Positions 25,533 through 34,468 of a stretch of DNA of 64,000 nucleotides are shown in pieces; position 1 is the first letter of the stretch; every line of letters begins with the position of its first letter. The DNA is taken from assembly GCF_040689395.1 (NCBI RefSeq), contig NZ_JBFAZX010000011.1, forward strand, positions 148,444 through 212,443, read 5' to 3'. Under the pieces are notes generated by a model that did no database searches, was not told where the DNA came from, and saw nothing but the letters and a program-made list of their open reading frames with translations. A program made the translations under genes and the position numbers. Source of the stretch: Dactylosporangium sp040689395. GTDB taxonomy: Bacteria > Actinomycetota > Actinomycetes > Mycobacteriales > Micromonosporaceae.

Positions 25533-25554
25533 CCGGGCGGGTACGGTGCCGCGC
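25515..25554. terminator. terminator-like hairpin after the carbonic anhydrase gene
   Basis: GCGCGGCACCGTACCC at 25515-25530 and GGGTACGGTGCCGCGC at 25539-25554 form a perfect 16-bp stem with an 8-base loop. It starts 38 bases beyond the carbonic anhydrase stop. There is no T-run, as is usual in actinomycetes. Confidence 0.7.
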
Positions 25555-25592
25555 GCCTGAGCCGGGCGCGGACCTGGGGCCGATGGCCGCGA

Positions 25593-26093
25593 TCAGCCCT
25601 CGGCTGCCACCTCGCGCAGCCTGCCGGTGGTGACGTCGTAGACGAAGCCGCGGACGGACTCCTTGCGCGGGATGAACGGGTCATCGAGGATTCGCCGGAC
25701 CGACTGGCGCACGTCGTCGTCGAGGTCGCTGAACGCCTCCGCGGACCACGACGGTTTGATGCCGACCTCGGCCTGGATGCCGGCCTTGAACTCGTCGTCG
25801 GTGAAGGTGAGCATGCCGCAGTCGGTGTGGTGGATGAGGACGATCTCAACAGTGCCGAGCAGCCGCTGGCTGATCGCGAGGCTGCGCAGTTCGTCGGCGG
25901 TGATGACGCCGCCGGCGTTGCGGATGACGTGGGCGTCGCCCTCGGCCAGGCCGAGCAGCCCGTACGGGTTGAGCCGGGCGTCCATGCACGCGACGATTGC
26001 GATCCGCTTCGCCGGTGGCAGCGGCAGGTCGCCCTTGGTGAAGCCGGCGGCGTACCGCTCGGCGTTGCTGAGAAGCTCATCGGTGACGGTCAT
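25593..26093 (-). CDS. beta-class carbonic anhydrase
   Basis: A 166-residue protein matching the short actinobacterial beta-carbonic anhydrases (Rv1284 type). The zinc and active-site residues are all present: C36, D38 and R40 in CMDAR, and H89 and C92 in HTDC. It interconverts CO2 and bicarbonate in the cytoplasm. The ATG at 26093 follows an AT-rich region likely to hold its promoter. A strong hairpin lies just beyond its stop, so it is probably a single-gene unit. Confidence 0.95.
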   Translation of the reverse strand: MTVTDELLSNAERYAAGFTKGDLPLPPAKRIAIVACMDARLNPYGLLGLAEGDAHVIRNAGGVITADELRSLAISQRLLGTVEIVLIHHTDCGMLTFTDDEFKAGIQAEVGIKPSWSAEAFSDLDDDVRQSVRRILDDPFIPRKESVRGFVYDVTTGRLREVAAEG

Positions 26094-26544
26094 GCTCGAA
26101 CCTTAACCCATTACTCAGATGGGAATAGTGTTGTACTTACTCAATCCCCCGGCAACGCACTGAGCATACGGAGTTGCCGGGCTGTCAGGCTCGGTGGCGG
26201 CGAACGCGCGCAGGACCGTCCGCACACCGGCGGTGACCGCGCAGTGCAGTTCAGCAGCGGGCATGGAGCAGCTGCCAAGCGCGGTCAGGGCCGGCAGGTT
26301 GCCCGCCCACGGCGCGCACCCGCGGTGCCGGGAAACCGCGATTCGGCTGCGGCACACGGCGACGCCGGGCTTACGGTCAGGCTCGCCGGGCTCGACACGG
26401 GGTGGACCCGGGTTGTCGCCATCGTCGACGAGCGATGCAACGCGCGGTGACCAGCGCGCACGCCGACCGGTGCGGTGCGGGTGGCCGCACCGGTCCGGCT
26501 GTCGGGCCGGGGCGCGCGGCGCGCACCGCGTGACAGCAATCCGC
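26094..26544. other. 450-base interval without a recognisable gene
   Basis: Between carbonic anhydrase and the MerR gene I see AT-rich promoter-like DNA at 26100-26150 and a hairpin at 26465-26495. One minus-strand frame (26115-26594) is open but overlaps the MerR end and has no family features. I do not call a gene here. Confidence 0.5.
26465..26495. terminator. terminator-like hairpin after the MerR gene
   Basis: GACCGGTGCGG at 26465-26475 pairs with CCGCACCGGTC at 26485-26495 around a 9-base loop, about 50 bases past the MerR stop on the minus strand. Confidence 0.55.
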
Positions 26545-27012
26545 TCAGCCGGCGCCCGGCCGGATGGGGGGCGCCCAAAGCCGGTCGGCGTCACCGGCAG
26601 CGAGCCGGCCGCGGTAGACGCCGATCTTGTGGTCGATGAGCTTGAGGTTCTCCTCCAGCTCGGCCATCTTCCCCAGCACGTCCGTCCGGTGCTCCTCCAT
26701 GAGGGCGAGCCGCTCCTCCTCGTTGCCGTGCCCCTCGGCGACGAGCTCCGCGTAGCTCCGGATCGCCTTGATCGGCATGCCGGCAGCCCGCAGCCTGGTG
26801 CAGACCAGAATCCAGTCCAGGTCCACCTGGTGGTAGCGGCGCCGGCCGCCCTGCGTGCGGTTGACGTCGGTGATGACCAGGCCGGCCCGCTCGTAGTAGC
26901 GAAGCGTGTGGACGCTCACGCCGGTGCGGTGCGCCGCCTCGGCGATGGTGATGCCACCTTCCCCGGCGGCGGGACCCGGTCTGGGTCTGATGACCGGCTT
27001 GACCTCGAGCAC
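26545..27012 (-). CDS. MerR-family transcriptional regulator
   Basis: A 155-residue regulator: the winged helix ITIAEAAHRTGVSVHTLRYY at about residues 21-40, with YERAGLV and the wing GRRRYHQVDLDWILV, then a dimerisation coiled coil (MEEHRTDVLGKMAELEENLK). There is no cysteine cluster of the metal-sensing type, so the signal is probably organic or redox. This form, with HRTDVLGKMAELEENL, is usually linked to NAD(P)H-oxidoreductase genes, but none lies adjacent. The start is GTG at 27012. Confidence 0.92.
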   Translation of the reverse strand: MLEVKPVIRPRPGPAAGEGGITIAEAAHRTGVSVHTLRYYERAGLVITDVNRTQGGRRRYHQVDLDWILVCTRLRAAGMPIKAIRSYAELVAEGHGNEEERLALMEEHRTDVLGKMAELEENLKLIDHKIGVYRGRLAAGDADRLWAPPIRPGAG

Positions 27013-27194
27013 GCTCTAAAACCTAGCATCGTGACGAATCACCAGAAGTTTCCCTAACGATCGGCGACCAGGATCAAGCGGATCAACGAGGTCCGGCTCT
27101 CTATTGAGCCCATTCCACGTCATGATGGAGCGACGCTGGGTAGCTGTGACGCTCGGCGGCAGCTGGCACTTCCTAGCAATGGATCGCGAAAGCG

Positions 27195-28610
27195 TCAGAT
27201 CGGCGCCACCGCGATCAGGGCGGTGAGTGCCACGCAGCACCAACCGAACCAGTCTCCGAGTCGGCCGTAGACGGTCGTGGCTGCGGCGAGTGAAACCCTG
27301 GCATCGACTGCCACGCCCTCCGTGGTGTCGGCCTCGATGACGATCCGGCCAAACGCGTCGCTTACCGTGGCTCGGCCACTGCGGGCAACCCGCGCCACCG
27401 CGACCCCCGACTCCACACCTCGCACTATCGCCATACGGCTGTGCAAGCAACCGTCACGGCCAAAGTCCCACGCCGGAGCAAGCAGCATCTGCGCCCCGCC
27501 ACGCCGATAGGCACGAACCAGCGAGGGAAAGTCGAGATCCTTACAGATGAGCACACCCAAGCGCCGGTCACCGGGCAGGTACCGCAGGTCGCGACCCGGG
27601 CGGTAGGCGGCCTCCAACCCCGGTATCAAGTGATGCTTCTGGTACACGCTTGGCGGGTCTCCGCCAGCGCTGAAGACCGCCGCGACATTCGCCGACGCGC
27701 TCTCGCCCAGGCGGGCCACTCCCGCCACGACGTCTACTCCAAGGTCGACCGCCGCCCGTGCCAGAGGCTGCAGCTGCTCAACCATCCGGACTTCGGCGAC
27801 GGCGAATATCACCTCGGGCAACACGATGACACCTGCCCCACGACCGGCGAGCAGACGCACCTTCTCGACGTACCGTGACACCAGAGCCGCACCCTCCGGC
27901 GAGTCGATCCGCACCGGCCCATCAGGCTGCTCAACCGCGGCCAAGCCGACGTGCACCTGCTCTCCGAGCGCGGCACGTCGGCCGCGCCGGACGGCGTACC
28001 CCGTGAGTGCGGCAACGATTGCCACGGCGGCGAGGAGCACCGCCACCCGTTCGCCGCCCGTACCCGCTGGCGCCGTCACCGCGGCGGCAACGCTGGACGG
28101 CAGCGCGAGCAACGCTGTTATGCCCCACAACCCGGTCAACGAGGCCACCTGCGTGACGGCCGGAACGTCCGCCTGCGAATATGCCACACTCCACGACACA
28201 CCATGCGGGGATCGAAGCGCCACGAGGAACTCCAGCGCCACCCACGCCACGGGCACGGCCAACGCGGCCAACCCCAGGTGACCGGCGACGAGGTGCGCCC
28301 TCGCCAGCGCCACGACGGACGCCACCCCCGCACAACCACCGACGAACCGCACCGCCACCAGGAGACGGGGCATGTGCACATCGCGGGTGTAGAACGACCA
28401 GAACCCGAGCTGGCCAATGAACCAGGCACCGGCAGCCACGCTGACCGCTGCAAACCACGGCACTCTCGGTGCGAGCACGAGCAACGGCAGCAGCGGCGCC
28501 CAGGCGGCAACCGCAACCGGCCGAAGCCCTGAACCCAGCCGAAACAGCCAGCCAGATATCGCGGTAACCGCCACACACGCGGCGACCTGCCCGACCACCG
28601 CACCGCTCAC
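27195..28610 (-). CDS. apolipoprotein N-acyltransferase-like protein
   Basis: A 471-residue protein with about seven N-terminal membrane helices and a C-terminal nitrilase domain. The catalytic triad is visible: Glu in VIVLPEVIF, Lys in VYQKHHLIPG and Cys in LGVLICKDLDF. Lnt transfers an acyl chain to the N-terminal cysteine of lipoproteins at the outer face of the membrane. The sequence is divergent, so another acyl acceptor is possible. GTG at 28610 is chosen because it puts helix 1 at the N-terminus. The frame remains open upstream and the true start is uncertain. Confidence 0.78.
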   Translation of the reverse strand: MSGAVVGQVAACVAVTAISGWLFRLGSGLRPVAVAAWAPLLPLLVLAPRVPWFAAVSVAAGAWFIGQLGFWSFYTRDVHMPRLLVAVRFVGGCAGVASVVALARAHLVAGHLGLAALAVPVAWVALEFLVALRSPHGVSWSVAYSQADVPAVTQVASLTGLWGITALLALPSSVAAAVTAPAGTGGERVAVLLAAVAIVAALTGYAVRRGRRAALGEQVHVGLAAVEQPDGPVRIDSPEGAALVSRYVEKVRLLAGRGAGVIVLPEVIFAVAEVRMVEQLQPLARAAVDLGVDVVAGVARLGESASANVAAVFSAGGDPPSVYQKHHLIPGLEAAYRPGRDLRYLPGDRRLGVLICKDLDFPSLVRAYRRGGAQMLLAPAWDFGRDGCLHSRMAIVRGVESGVAVARVARSGRATVSDAFGRIVIEADTTEGVAVDARVSLAAATTVYGRLGDWFGWCCVALTALIAVAPI

Positions 28611-28860
28611 GGGGCGACCCAAATGGACATGGACGTTCCGTTCAGTAGGCAGCCCACCGATAATATCGGCGCGAACCGATGCGATCCAGCGTCGGCCGAA
28701 CGTCGGGCCGTCAACCACTATGAGGTTCGGCGCCAACGGGACGCTGCGAGTCCACGAAGACGATCATGGTGTGCTGACACGCCGAACCCCGCAGTGGGCA
28801 CCCAACGACACCAGCCGTTACACGGAAAGGCTCACTGGCCGGCCACCGGTAAACCCGAGG

Positions 28861-29079
28861 CTCGCGCCGACGCTGTCGCGGCCGATCCGATGGGACATCA
28901 TCGCCGAGCAAGAGGAACAGATGATTCAGTACGCGACCGCGATCCGAGCCGGCATTGCCTCCACCGAGGCGATCCACCCCACCTACCAGGCGATGATCGA
29001 GGTTGGCCGCGCCCAGCGCACCATCTTCGTCGCCTGACTACCTGCGCAATGGAACCTGCCACACGAGATCAACGAGGGC
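28861..29079 (+). pseudogene. Tn3-family transposase (TnpA) fragment
   Basis: The frame reads PIRWDIIAEQEEQMIQYATA and then HPTYQAMIEVGRAQRTIFVA, the conserved C-terminal region of Tn3 transposases. About ten residues are deleted between STEAI and HPTYQ. A frameshift follows, after which LPHEINEG continues the same family. The rest of the gene is missing and an IS256 fragment abuts it at about 29085. Confidence 0.7.
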
Positions 29080-29088
29080 CCTGACGGC

Positions 29089-29250
29089 CTGGACGTCGCC
29101 TCCGACGAGGACGGCGCCGGCTGGCTGGCCTTTCCGCGCTCGCTGACCGCCCGCGGGCTGTCGGGGTGAACTCGTGGTCTCCGACACCCACCGCGGTCTG
29201 GTCTCGGCGATCGGCGCCGCGCTACCCGGCGCGTCCTGGCAGCGCTGACG
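29089..29250 (+). pseudogene. IS256-family transposase fragment
   Basis: LDVASDEDGAGWLAFPRSLT is followed, after a frameshift at about 29168, by ELVVSDTHRGLVSAIGAALP and GASWQR. This is the central region of mutator-type transposases around the second catalytic aspartate (VVSD). Only some 55 codons remain and a TGA replaces the usual cysteine. Confidence 0.65.
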
Positions 29251-29312
29251 CATCCACTGGAGCTGGCAAGAAACAAGCTGTCGGATTCGATATCAGGCGT
29301 TGATGATCTGCT

Positions 29313-29541
29313 ATGCGGGTTGGCGACGAGACTCGGCGGCAGATCGCCCTGCAGTTCGAGGTGCTGGCAGCCCACCTCAACGAGCGGCAGCGGCGCCTCG
29401 TCTTGGCCACCGAGGCCCGGGTGCTGGGCCACGGCGGGGTTCGAGCGGTGGCCCAGGCCGTGAGAGTCAGTACCGCACCGACCCGACCGACACGGTGGAG
29501 TCCCGTCCGACCTGCCGGGTCTCACCGAAACAGGCGGGTTG
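29313..29541 (+). pseudogene. ISAzo13-like transposase N-terminal fragment
   Basis: RRQIALQFEVLAAHLNERQR followed by LATEARVLGHGGVRAVAQAV is the N-terminal domain of ISAzo13-type transposases. After a frameshift the other frame gives DTVESRPTCRVSPK, matching the next family block. The catalytic domain is absent. Confidence 0.55.
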
Positions 29542-29639
29542 ACCAGCGTCGGGACCAGGTCCCGTTTGGCGATGCGGACCGTGGACGGCGAACGCGTCCG
29601 CGGCCGCGTCGGCGTCACCGCGCGGCGCCCGGTCACGCC

Positions 29640-30010
29640 CTTCCGCGGCCAGGTCGGTCGCGCCGGGCTCCTCGCGATCTTGATCACCGGCGGCAACGTC
29701 CAGGACCGCGCCCGGCCGCTGCTCTGGGCGTTACACGTCTGCTTTCCCGGAATCCGCCTCGTCTGGGCCGACAGCGGTTATGCAGGCAAGGTCGTCGACT
29801 GGGCCACCACCCACCCTCGCGCTGGCCGTGCGGATCGTCGCCAAACTCGCCGGGCGGACGCCTCCGTGGTGCTGCACCGACGCTGGTGCGTCAAGCGCAC
29901 CTTCTCCTGGATCAACCGGTGCCGACGTACCGTTCCTGATTACGAAACGGCTACACGAACGCCATGTCGCAATAGTGCATGGTACGGTTGGCCATGATCA
30001 TGATCCACCG
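29640..30010 (+). pseudogene. IS5-family (DDE) transposase C-terminal fragment, multiply frameshifted
   Basis: LLAILITGGNVQDRARPLLW and IRLVWADSGYAGKVVDW hold the second aspartate of the DDE triad. Then LALAVRIVAKLAGRT lies in one frame, VKRTFSWINRCRRTV (with the family RTF/W region) in another, and HVAIVHGTV back in the first. At least two frameshifts make it inactive. Confidence 0.65.
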
Positions 30011-30240
30011 CCTCGCCCGTCACCAATACGCCTGAAACCCTTATTTACCAGGCCCTTACAGCAGCCGTCGCCATATCTGGGTGACGAGCTGTCCATGTGG
30101 CGATTGACGGACCGAAAGCAATGTCCGCACAGCTGAACAAGACGCCAGCCTCTCATGCGACCAGCCAGACAAAATCACGGCAATCGCAGCAGTGCTGACG
30201 GAACCGGAACTCGTCCTTGATAGAAATGAAAGTGAGCAAC

Positions 30241-30975
30241 ATGAGAAAGTTTGTAGCAGTCTTGGCAGTCTTGGCAGTGGCCGCAGCGGGATGTGGGAAA
30301 GACGAGAAGTCCAGCTTACCGGCGTCCGAGCCGACCACACCGACGAGCTCAGCATCCGCAACCGCTTCCCCGTCATCCGCAACTGCTCCCTCGTCCGCGG
30401 TAGCGATCGACACGTCCACCAACGAGAAGCCGGTGGACGGTTCAGACGCCGCCGCAGTGAAGACGGTCGATATCGTGGCGCAGCCGGCGGCGCAGGCCCC
30501 AGCCGCGGCGACGGGGTACTACAAGCTCAAGACGGTGTTCCGCGGTCAGGATGAGTGCCTGGAAGGCAACCGCATCGACGGCAACTCAACGCTCGCCGGC
30601 GCCGCGTTCCAGGACACCTGCCGAGATGTGGACGGGCAGGCTTGGAGTTTCACCAAGCGCTCCGACGGCTACTACACGCTGCGGACGAAGTTCCTCGGCC
30701 AGGAGAAGTGCCTGGAAGGCAACCAGATCGCCGGGTCGGTCCTCGGAGGCGCCGCCTTCCTCGACACCTGCCGCGAGGTCACCGGACAGCAGTGGAAACT
30801 GGTCAAAGCCGGAGACAACCTCTTCCGACTGCAGACGAAGTTCCGGGAGAAGGAAGGCGAATGCCTGGAAGGTAACCGGTTCGCGCCGGCGTCCGTCCTG
30901 AAGGGCGCGTCGTTCATGGACAAGTGCAAGAACGTGACCGGTCAGCTCTGGTACTTCACCCCGATCCCAGCCTAA
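30241..30975 (+). CDS. secreted lipoprotein with three tandem cysteine-rich repeats
   Basis: A 244-residue protein with a lipoprotein signal (MRKFVAVLAVLAVAAAGC, cysteine 18 as lipid anchor), then about 70 residues rich in Ser, Thr, Pro and Ala. Three repeats of about 45 residues follow. Each has an aromatic-x-L-x-T-x-F start, CLEGNR or CLEGNQ, GAAF or GASF, a second cysteine and a closing GQxW (starts near residues 92, 138 and 183). The trefoil-like threefold symmetry and paired cysteines suggest a ricin-B-like or related extracellular binding module, but I do not recognise the family. The start at 30241 fits the signal; the frame is also open from 30217. A strong terminator follows. Confidence 0.82.
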   Translation: MRKFVAVLAVLAVAAAGCGKDEKSSLPASEPTTPTSSASATASPSSATAPSSAVAIDTSTNEKPVDGSDAAAVKTVDIVAQPAAQAPAAATGYYKLKTVFRGQDECLEGNRIDGNSTLAGAAFQDTCRDVDGQAWSFTKRSDGYYTLRTKFLGQEKCLEGNQIAGSVLGGAAFLDTCREVTGQQWKLVKAGDNLFRLQTKFREKEGECLEGNRFAPASVLKGASFMDKCKNVTGQLWYFTPIPA

Positions 30976-30991
30976 GCAGCACCGCATTAAC

Positions 30992-31025
30992 CGGAGGAGC
31001 CCTGACAACAGTCAGGGCTCCTCCG
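30992..31025. terminator. bidirectional terminator hairpin
   Basis: CGGAGGAGCCCTGAC at 30992-31006 and GTCAGGGCTCCTCCG at 31011-31025 form a perfect 15-bp stem with a 4-base loop, 17 bases after the lipoprotein stop and overlapping the 3' end of the IS30 fragment on the other strand. Confidence 0.85.
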
Positions 31026-31422
31026 CACATCTGACGGGCACATGGATGGTTACGAGCTTGGCGGTCTTGGTGCGCTTGGCCCGCCGGTCCGCATGCCATT
31101 GCGCGTTCGTGGCCCGATATTCCAGTTGCCCACCACGGGTGGCTGCGTTGCGTCGCAGTTCACGCGAGATCGTCGACGGTGACCTGCCCAACGCGCGGGC
31201 GATCTGCCGCACCCCGGCGTTCTGCGCCCTCAGCAGCGCGATGTGTTCACGCTCCTCGAAGGACAGAGATCGGCCCGACAACAGCGTGGTACTGACGTCT
31301 CGCATCCCGCCAGCCTCACGGAACCACCGCGTTCCCATCGGCTGCGACACGCCCACATCCACGGCCGCCTGCTTCACCCCGACTGTCGGACGACTGTCGA
31401 CGACGTGGAACAGCTGCCCCAT
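31012..31422 (-). pseudogene. IS30-family transposase, N-terminal fragment
   Basis: The 136-codon frame contains RSLSFEEREHIALLRAQNAG and IARALGRSPSTISRELRRNA, the helix-turn-helix of IS30 transposases, preceded by a typical N-terminal HTH (VDVGVSQPMGTRWFREAGG). It ends before the DDE catalytic domain, right at the terminator of the neighbouring lipoprotein gene. It is therefore truncated and inactive. Confidence 0.75.
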
Positions 31423-31681
31423 GTCCTACAACGACCGATACACCATCACCACCGACCCTGCATGGACCATCGACCGGTACCCACAACTGCACCTCGAACC
31501 GACCGACGACGGCGCCATCATCGTCACCACCACAAACCCCGGCCAGGCCAACATCCAATTCCGGTGGACCCTCAACATCGTCGAACCACGGACCTGGACG
31601 GACGTCGCAGACACCGTGCCGATCACAGTCACCGGCCGGATCATCGCCGCCAACGACGCACCCGAATGGCAGCCCGCCTGA
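31421..31681 (+). CDS. small hypothetical protein
   Basis: An 86-residue protein (MSYNDRYTITTDPAWTIDRY at the start) with a beta-rich pattern and no cysteine, signal or membrane segment. The ATG at 31421 overlaps the ATG of the IS30 fragment on the opposite strand, so the real N-terminus may have been replaced by the insertion. I do not recognise a family. Confidence 0.4.
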   Translation: MSYNDRYTITTDPAWTIDRYPQLHLEPTDDGAIIVTTTNPGQANIQFRWTLNIVEPRTWTDVADTVPITVTGRIIAANDAPEWQPA

Positions 31682-31829
31682 ACACCACACCCGCCCAGCG
31701 GACGAGACCCTGCACACCCCAACCAGACGCACGAGAGGTGCGTGCCGCAGCCCCGGTGCACACCGGCCTGCCTGGACAGGCAGACATGATGCGGCGGCGC
31801 AGGGCGCCTACGCCCGTAACCGCGAAGCG

Positions 31830-32034
31830 CGCGAACCTGCCGCCTCGCCGGATTCTGGCCCGAGCTTCTGCCGAGACTGCTCGCCGGGTACAACGTCAGC
31901 CGAGCGTCGACCCGATGATCGGGATCAACCAGGAAGACATCGCCCGGGTCAATCCGGCACGCTGCCTCGCGTTCGCCGAGATCACTCCACCGCTGGAGCA
32001 CGGGATGATAGGGAAAGCCGCAGTAACACAGCAA
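31830..32034 (-). pseudogene. possible tyrosine-integrase N-terminal fragment
   Basis: The minus strand reads IDPGDVFLVDPDHRVDARLT and then Y-x-x-SSLGRSS, resembling the region just before the SAM-like N-terminal domain of actinobacterial tyrosine recombinases. No catalytic part is present. The rest of the 31682-32063 interval holds nothing else I can support. Confidence 0.3.
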
Positions 32035-32063
32035 TACGCGGCTCTACCGGCTGATCCCGGTGC

Positions 32064-33245
32064 TCACAGGTATCCCCGCCGTCCCCATTCCTGCGCCAGC
32101 AACTCATGTGACCGGACGCGGTCAGCGTGGTCATGAGTAATGGTCGTGACGATGAGCTCGTCCGCGCCGGTGGCGTCACGGAGCTGTTCAAGCTTGTCCG
32201 CAACCTGGGCGGGTGAGCCGACGAACTGCGTGTCTGTCCGGTCCTGCACCAGTTCGCGTTCCTCGTCCGTCCACTGATGTTGGCGTGCCTGCTCGGGTGT
32301 CGGGAACTGGATGGCGCCCTCGGCGGTGCGGATGCTGCGCACCCACAGCCCGTATCCGGTGGACAGTTCCCGGGCGTGGGCCTCGTCCTCGGCGACGACG
32401 ACGTCGGCGCTGACGGACACGTAGGGCTGCGTCAGCACCTGAGACGGCACGAACGCCGCACGGTAGGCGTCGACCGCTTCCAGCACAGTGGCCGGGCTGA
32501 CGTGGTAGTTCGCAGCGAACCGCACCCCGCGACGTCCAGCGACCTCGGCGCTTTCGCCGCCGCTGCTGCCGAGGATCCAGATCTCCAGATCGGCTCCCTC
32601 CCCCGGCACGACGTGCGCTTCTTCGCCTTCGCTCGACTTGTAGGTCCCGGCGATCAGCGCCAGGACGTCGTCGATCTGCTCGGCGTAGTCCTGCGGCTTC
32701 GCCTCCGGCAGGGTGACCAGCCGCTTCTGCAGGGCGAATCGGGGTGAATCGAGCAGCTTGAGGAACGAGAACTGCTTCGGAATCCGCAGCCCGGTCGGGT
32801 GGCGGCCATCGACGACCTTCGCCTGCTCCCCCGCCGGTACCTTGGGCTGCACCGGCTTCGCGTCACCGGCGCCGGCGGACAGTTCGCCGTCGAGCAGCTT
32901 CGGCTTACCGCCGGATCGGCCCAACCCCAGGTCGAAACGGCCGGGGTGCAACGCGTCGAGCAGACCGAATTCCTCGACTGTCGACAGGGCTGTGCGGTGG
33001 CCCATCTGCACCGCGGCGGAGCCGAGGCGGATGCGCGATGTGGCGGCCGCGGTCAGAGCCAGCACGAGCGCGGGTGAGGTGCCGGCCACGCCGGGGTTCA
33101 GGTGATGTTCGGCGAACCAATAGCGCGCGTAGCCGACGCGTTCGGCGTGCTGGGCGAGGTCGATGCTGTTGCGCAGTGCCTCGGTCGCATTCGAGCCGGT
33201 GGAGATCGGGACGAGGTCGAGGATGGCCAATGGCGTACGGGTCAT
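32064..33245 (-). CDS. luciferase-like monooxygenase, MsnO8 type
   Basis: A 393-residue flavin-dependent TIM-barrel enzyme: LAILDLVPISTGSNATEALR at the start, YARYWFAEHHLNPGVAGTSP, and HPGRFDLGLGRSGG, all typical of the MsnO8/luciferase-like group. Members use FMNH2 (or F420) and O2 on small organic substrates. It is the last of five monooxygenase genes on one strand behind a SAM-IV-type leader, so a role in releasing sulfur from organosulfur compounds is inferred. No flavin reductase gene lies in the operon, so reduced flavin must come from elsewhere. Confidence 0.9.
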   Translation of the reverse strand: MTRTPLAILDLVPISTGSNATEALRNSIDLAQHAERVGYARYWFAEHHLNPGVAGTSPALVLALTAAATSRIRLGSAAVQMGHRTALSTVEEFGLLDALHPGRFDLGLGRSGGKPKLLDGELSAGAGDAKPVQPKVPAGEQAKVVDGRHPTGLRIPKQFSFLKLLDSPRFALQKRLVTLPEAKPQDYAEQIDDVLALIAGTYKSSEGEEAHVVPGEGADLEIWILGSSGGESAEVAGRRGVRFAANYHVSPATVLEAVDAYRAAFVPSQVLTQPYVSVSADVVVAEDEAHARELSTGYGLWVRSIRTAEGAIQFPTPEQARQHQWTDEERELVQDRTDTQFVGSPAQVADKLEQLRDATGADELIVTTITHDHADRVRSHELLAQEWGRRGYL

Positions 33246-33255
33246 GTCGTGTCCT

Positions 33256-34398
33256 TCAGCCGGTGACCGTGATGGGTGCGGCGACGCCGCTGACAGACTC
33301 GGTACTCGGCGTGCCGGCCGCCACCTCGTCGGAGACGATCGGGCCGGACTCCCAGCCCAGAGGTGGGTCGGGAATCTCCCGGCGGAGCACAGGGGCGATC
33401 TCGGCCTGAAACAGTTCCAGGCTGTCCCGGTGCTGGGCGTCGGTCAGGCCGCCTGCGTCCGCCTGCAGGTGCAGCACCTGGTGGCCGAACCGCTCGTGGT
33501 AGCGGTGTACCTTGTCGATGATCTGCGCGGGGCTGCCGATCAGCGCCGACGAACGCTCGACGAAGTCCTCCAGCGTCGGGAACACCGGCGGGACGCCGAG
33601 CCGTTTGGCGAACTTGAGGTAACCCGCGAAGACCGGCCGGTATGTCTCGATCGCGTCCTGGCTGTTCCTGGCGGCGTAGTAACCCGCGCTGCCGGCACCG
33701 ATGGTGATCAGCTTCGGGTCGTGGCCGTAGTGCACCCAGCGCTCGCGGTAGTAGTCGATCAGCTCCGCGTACGGGTCGATCGGGTTGGTGACGTTCGCGG
33801 AGAACAGCGGATCGCCGTAGCGGGCGGCCAGGTCCACCGATTCCCTACTGGTGGCGCTACCGTGCCAGATCCGGATCGGGCGCTGGTAGGGCCGCGGCCA
33901 AACCTCGGCGTCGTTCAGCTGCGGCCGGAACTTGGTGGCGTAGGTGATCTTGTTCTCGTGCCAGAGGCTGCGGAACACCTCGTAGGACTCGGCGTTGCGG
34001 TCCCACTGGTCCTCGGGCGTGACGTTGAACAGGTTGCGCTGCGCCTCGCCATTGCCCTTGCCGATGATCAGGTCCAGCCGGCCCTGGGAGAGGTGGTCGA
34101 GGGTGGCGTAGTCCTCGAAGGCGCGGACGGGGTCGAGCAGGCTCAGGGTGGTGACCGCCGTGAACAGCCGAATCCGCGCGGTCAGCGCGGCGATGTGGCT
34201 GAGCACGACGGTCGGTGAGGACGAGATGAAGGGGCGCTCGTGCCGCTCACCGACGCCGAACCCGTCGAAGCCGAGTTCCTCGGCCAGCAGCGCGTTCTTC
34301 AGTACCTCAGCGAACCGGTCATGGGTCGACTTCTGCGCGCCCGTCGCCGGGTCGGGGGCGTGGACGATCAGGGTAATAGTGATGAACTTCATTGCCAT
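33256..34398 (-). CDS. luciferase-like (LLM class) flavin-dependent oxidoreductase
   Basis: A 380-residue luciferase-like protein. The barrel blocks are LGFDGFGVGERHERPFISSS, ARIRLFTAVTTLSLLDPVRA and SQGRLDLIIGKGNG, and a late GSPAQIIDKVHRYHERFG closes the fold. It starts with MAMKFITITLIVHAPD; the second ATG (34392) is also possible. The fourth gene of the operon, 70 bases downstream of an NtaA-type enzyme. The substrate is unknown; alkanesulfonate or a breakdown product is plausible by context. Confidence 0.88.
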   Translation of the reverse strand: MAMKFITITLIVHAPDPATGAQKSTHDRFAEVLKNALLAEELGFDGFGVGERHERPFISSSPTVVLSHIAALTARIRLFTAVTTLSLLDPVRAFEDYATLDHLSQGRLDLIIGKGNGEAQRNLFNVTPEDQWDRNAESYEVFRSLWHENKITYATKFRPQLNDAEVWPRPYQRPIRIWHGSATSRESVDLAARYGDPLFSANVTNPIDPYAELIDYYRERWVHYGHDPKLITIGAGSAGYYAARNSQDAIETYRPVFAGYLKFAKRLGVPPVFPTLEDFVERSSALIGSPAQIIDKVHRYHERFGHQVLHLQADAGGLTDAQHRDSLELFQAEIAPVLRREIPDPPLGWESGPIVSDEVAAGTPSTESVSGVAAPITVTG

Positions 34399-34468
34399 CC
34401 TCGCTTCGCTACGGGCGCGAACGAAGCGTCACGCCTGCCCTGCCGGTGATTCGCTCGCCGAGGCGCGC

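Noticed and set aside
26115..26594. 159-codon minus-strand frame between carbonic anhydrase and MerR
   Set aside because: It overlaps the end of MerR in another frame and has no family features.
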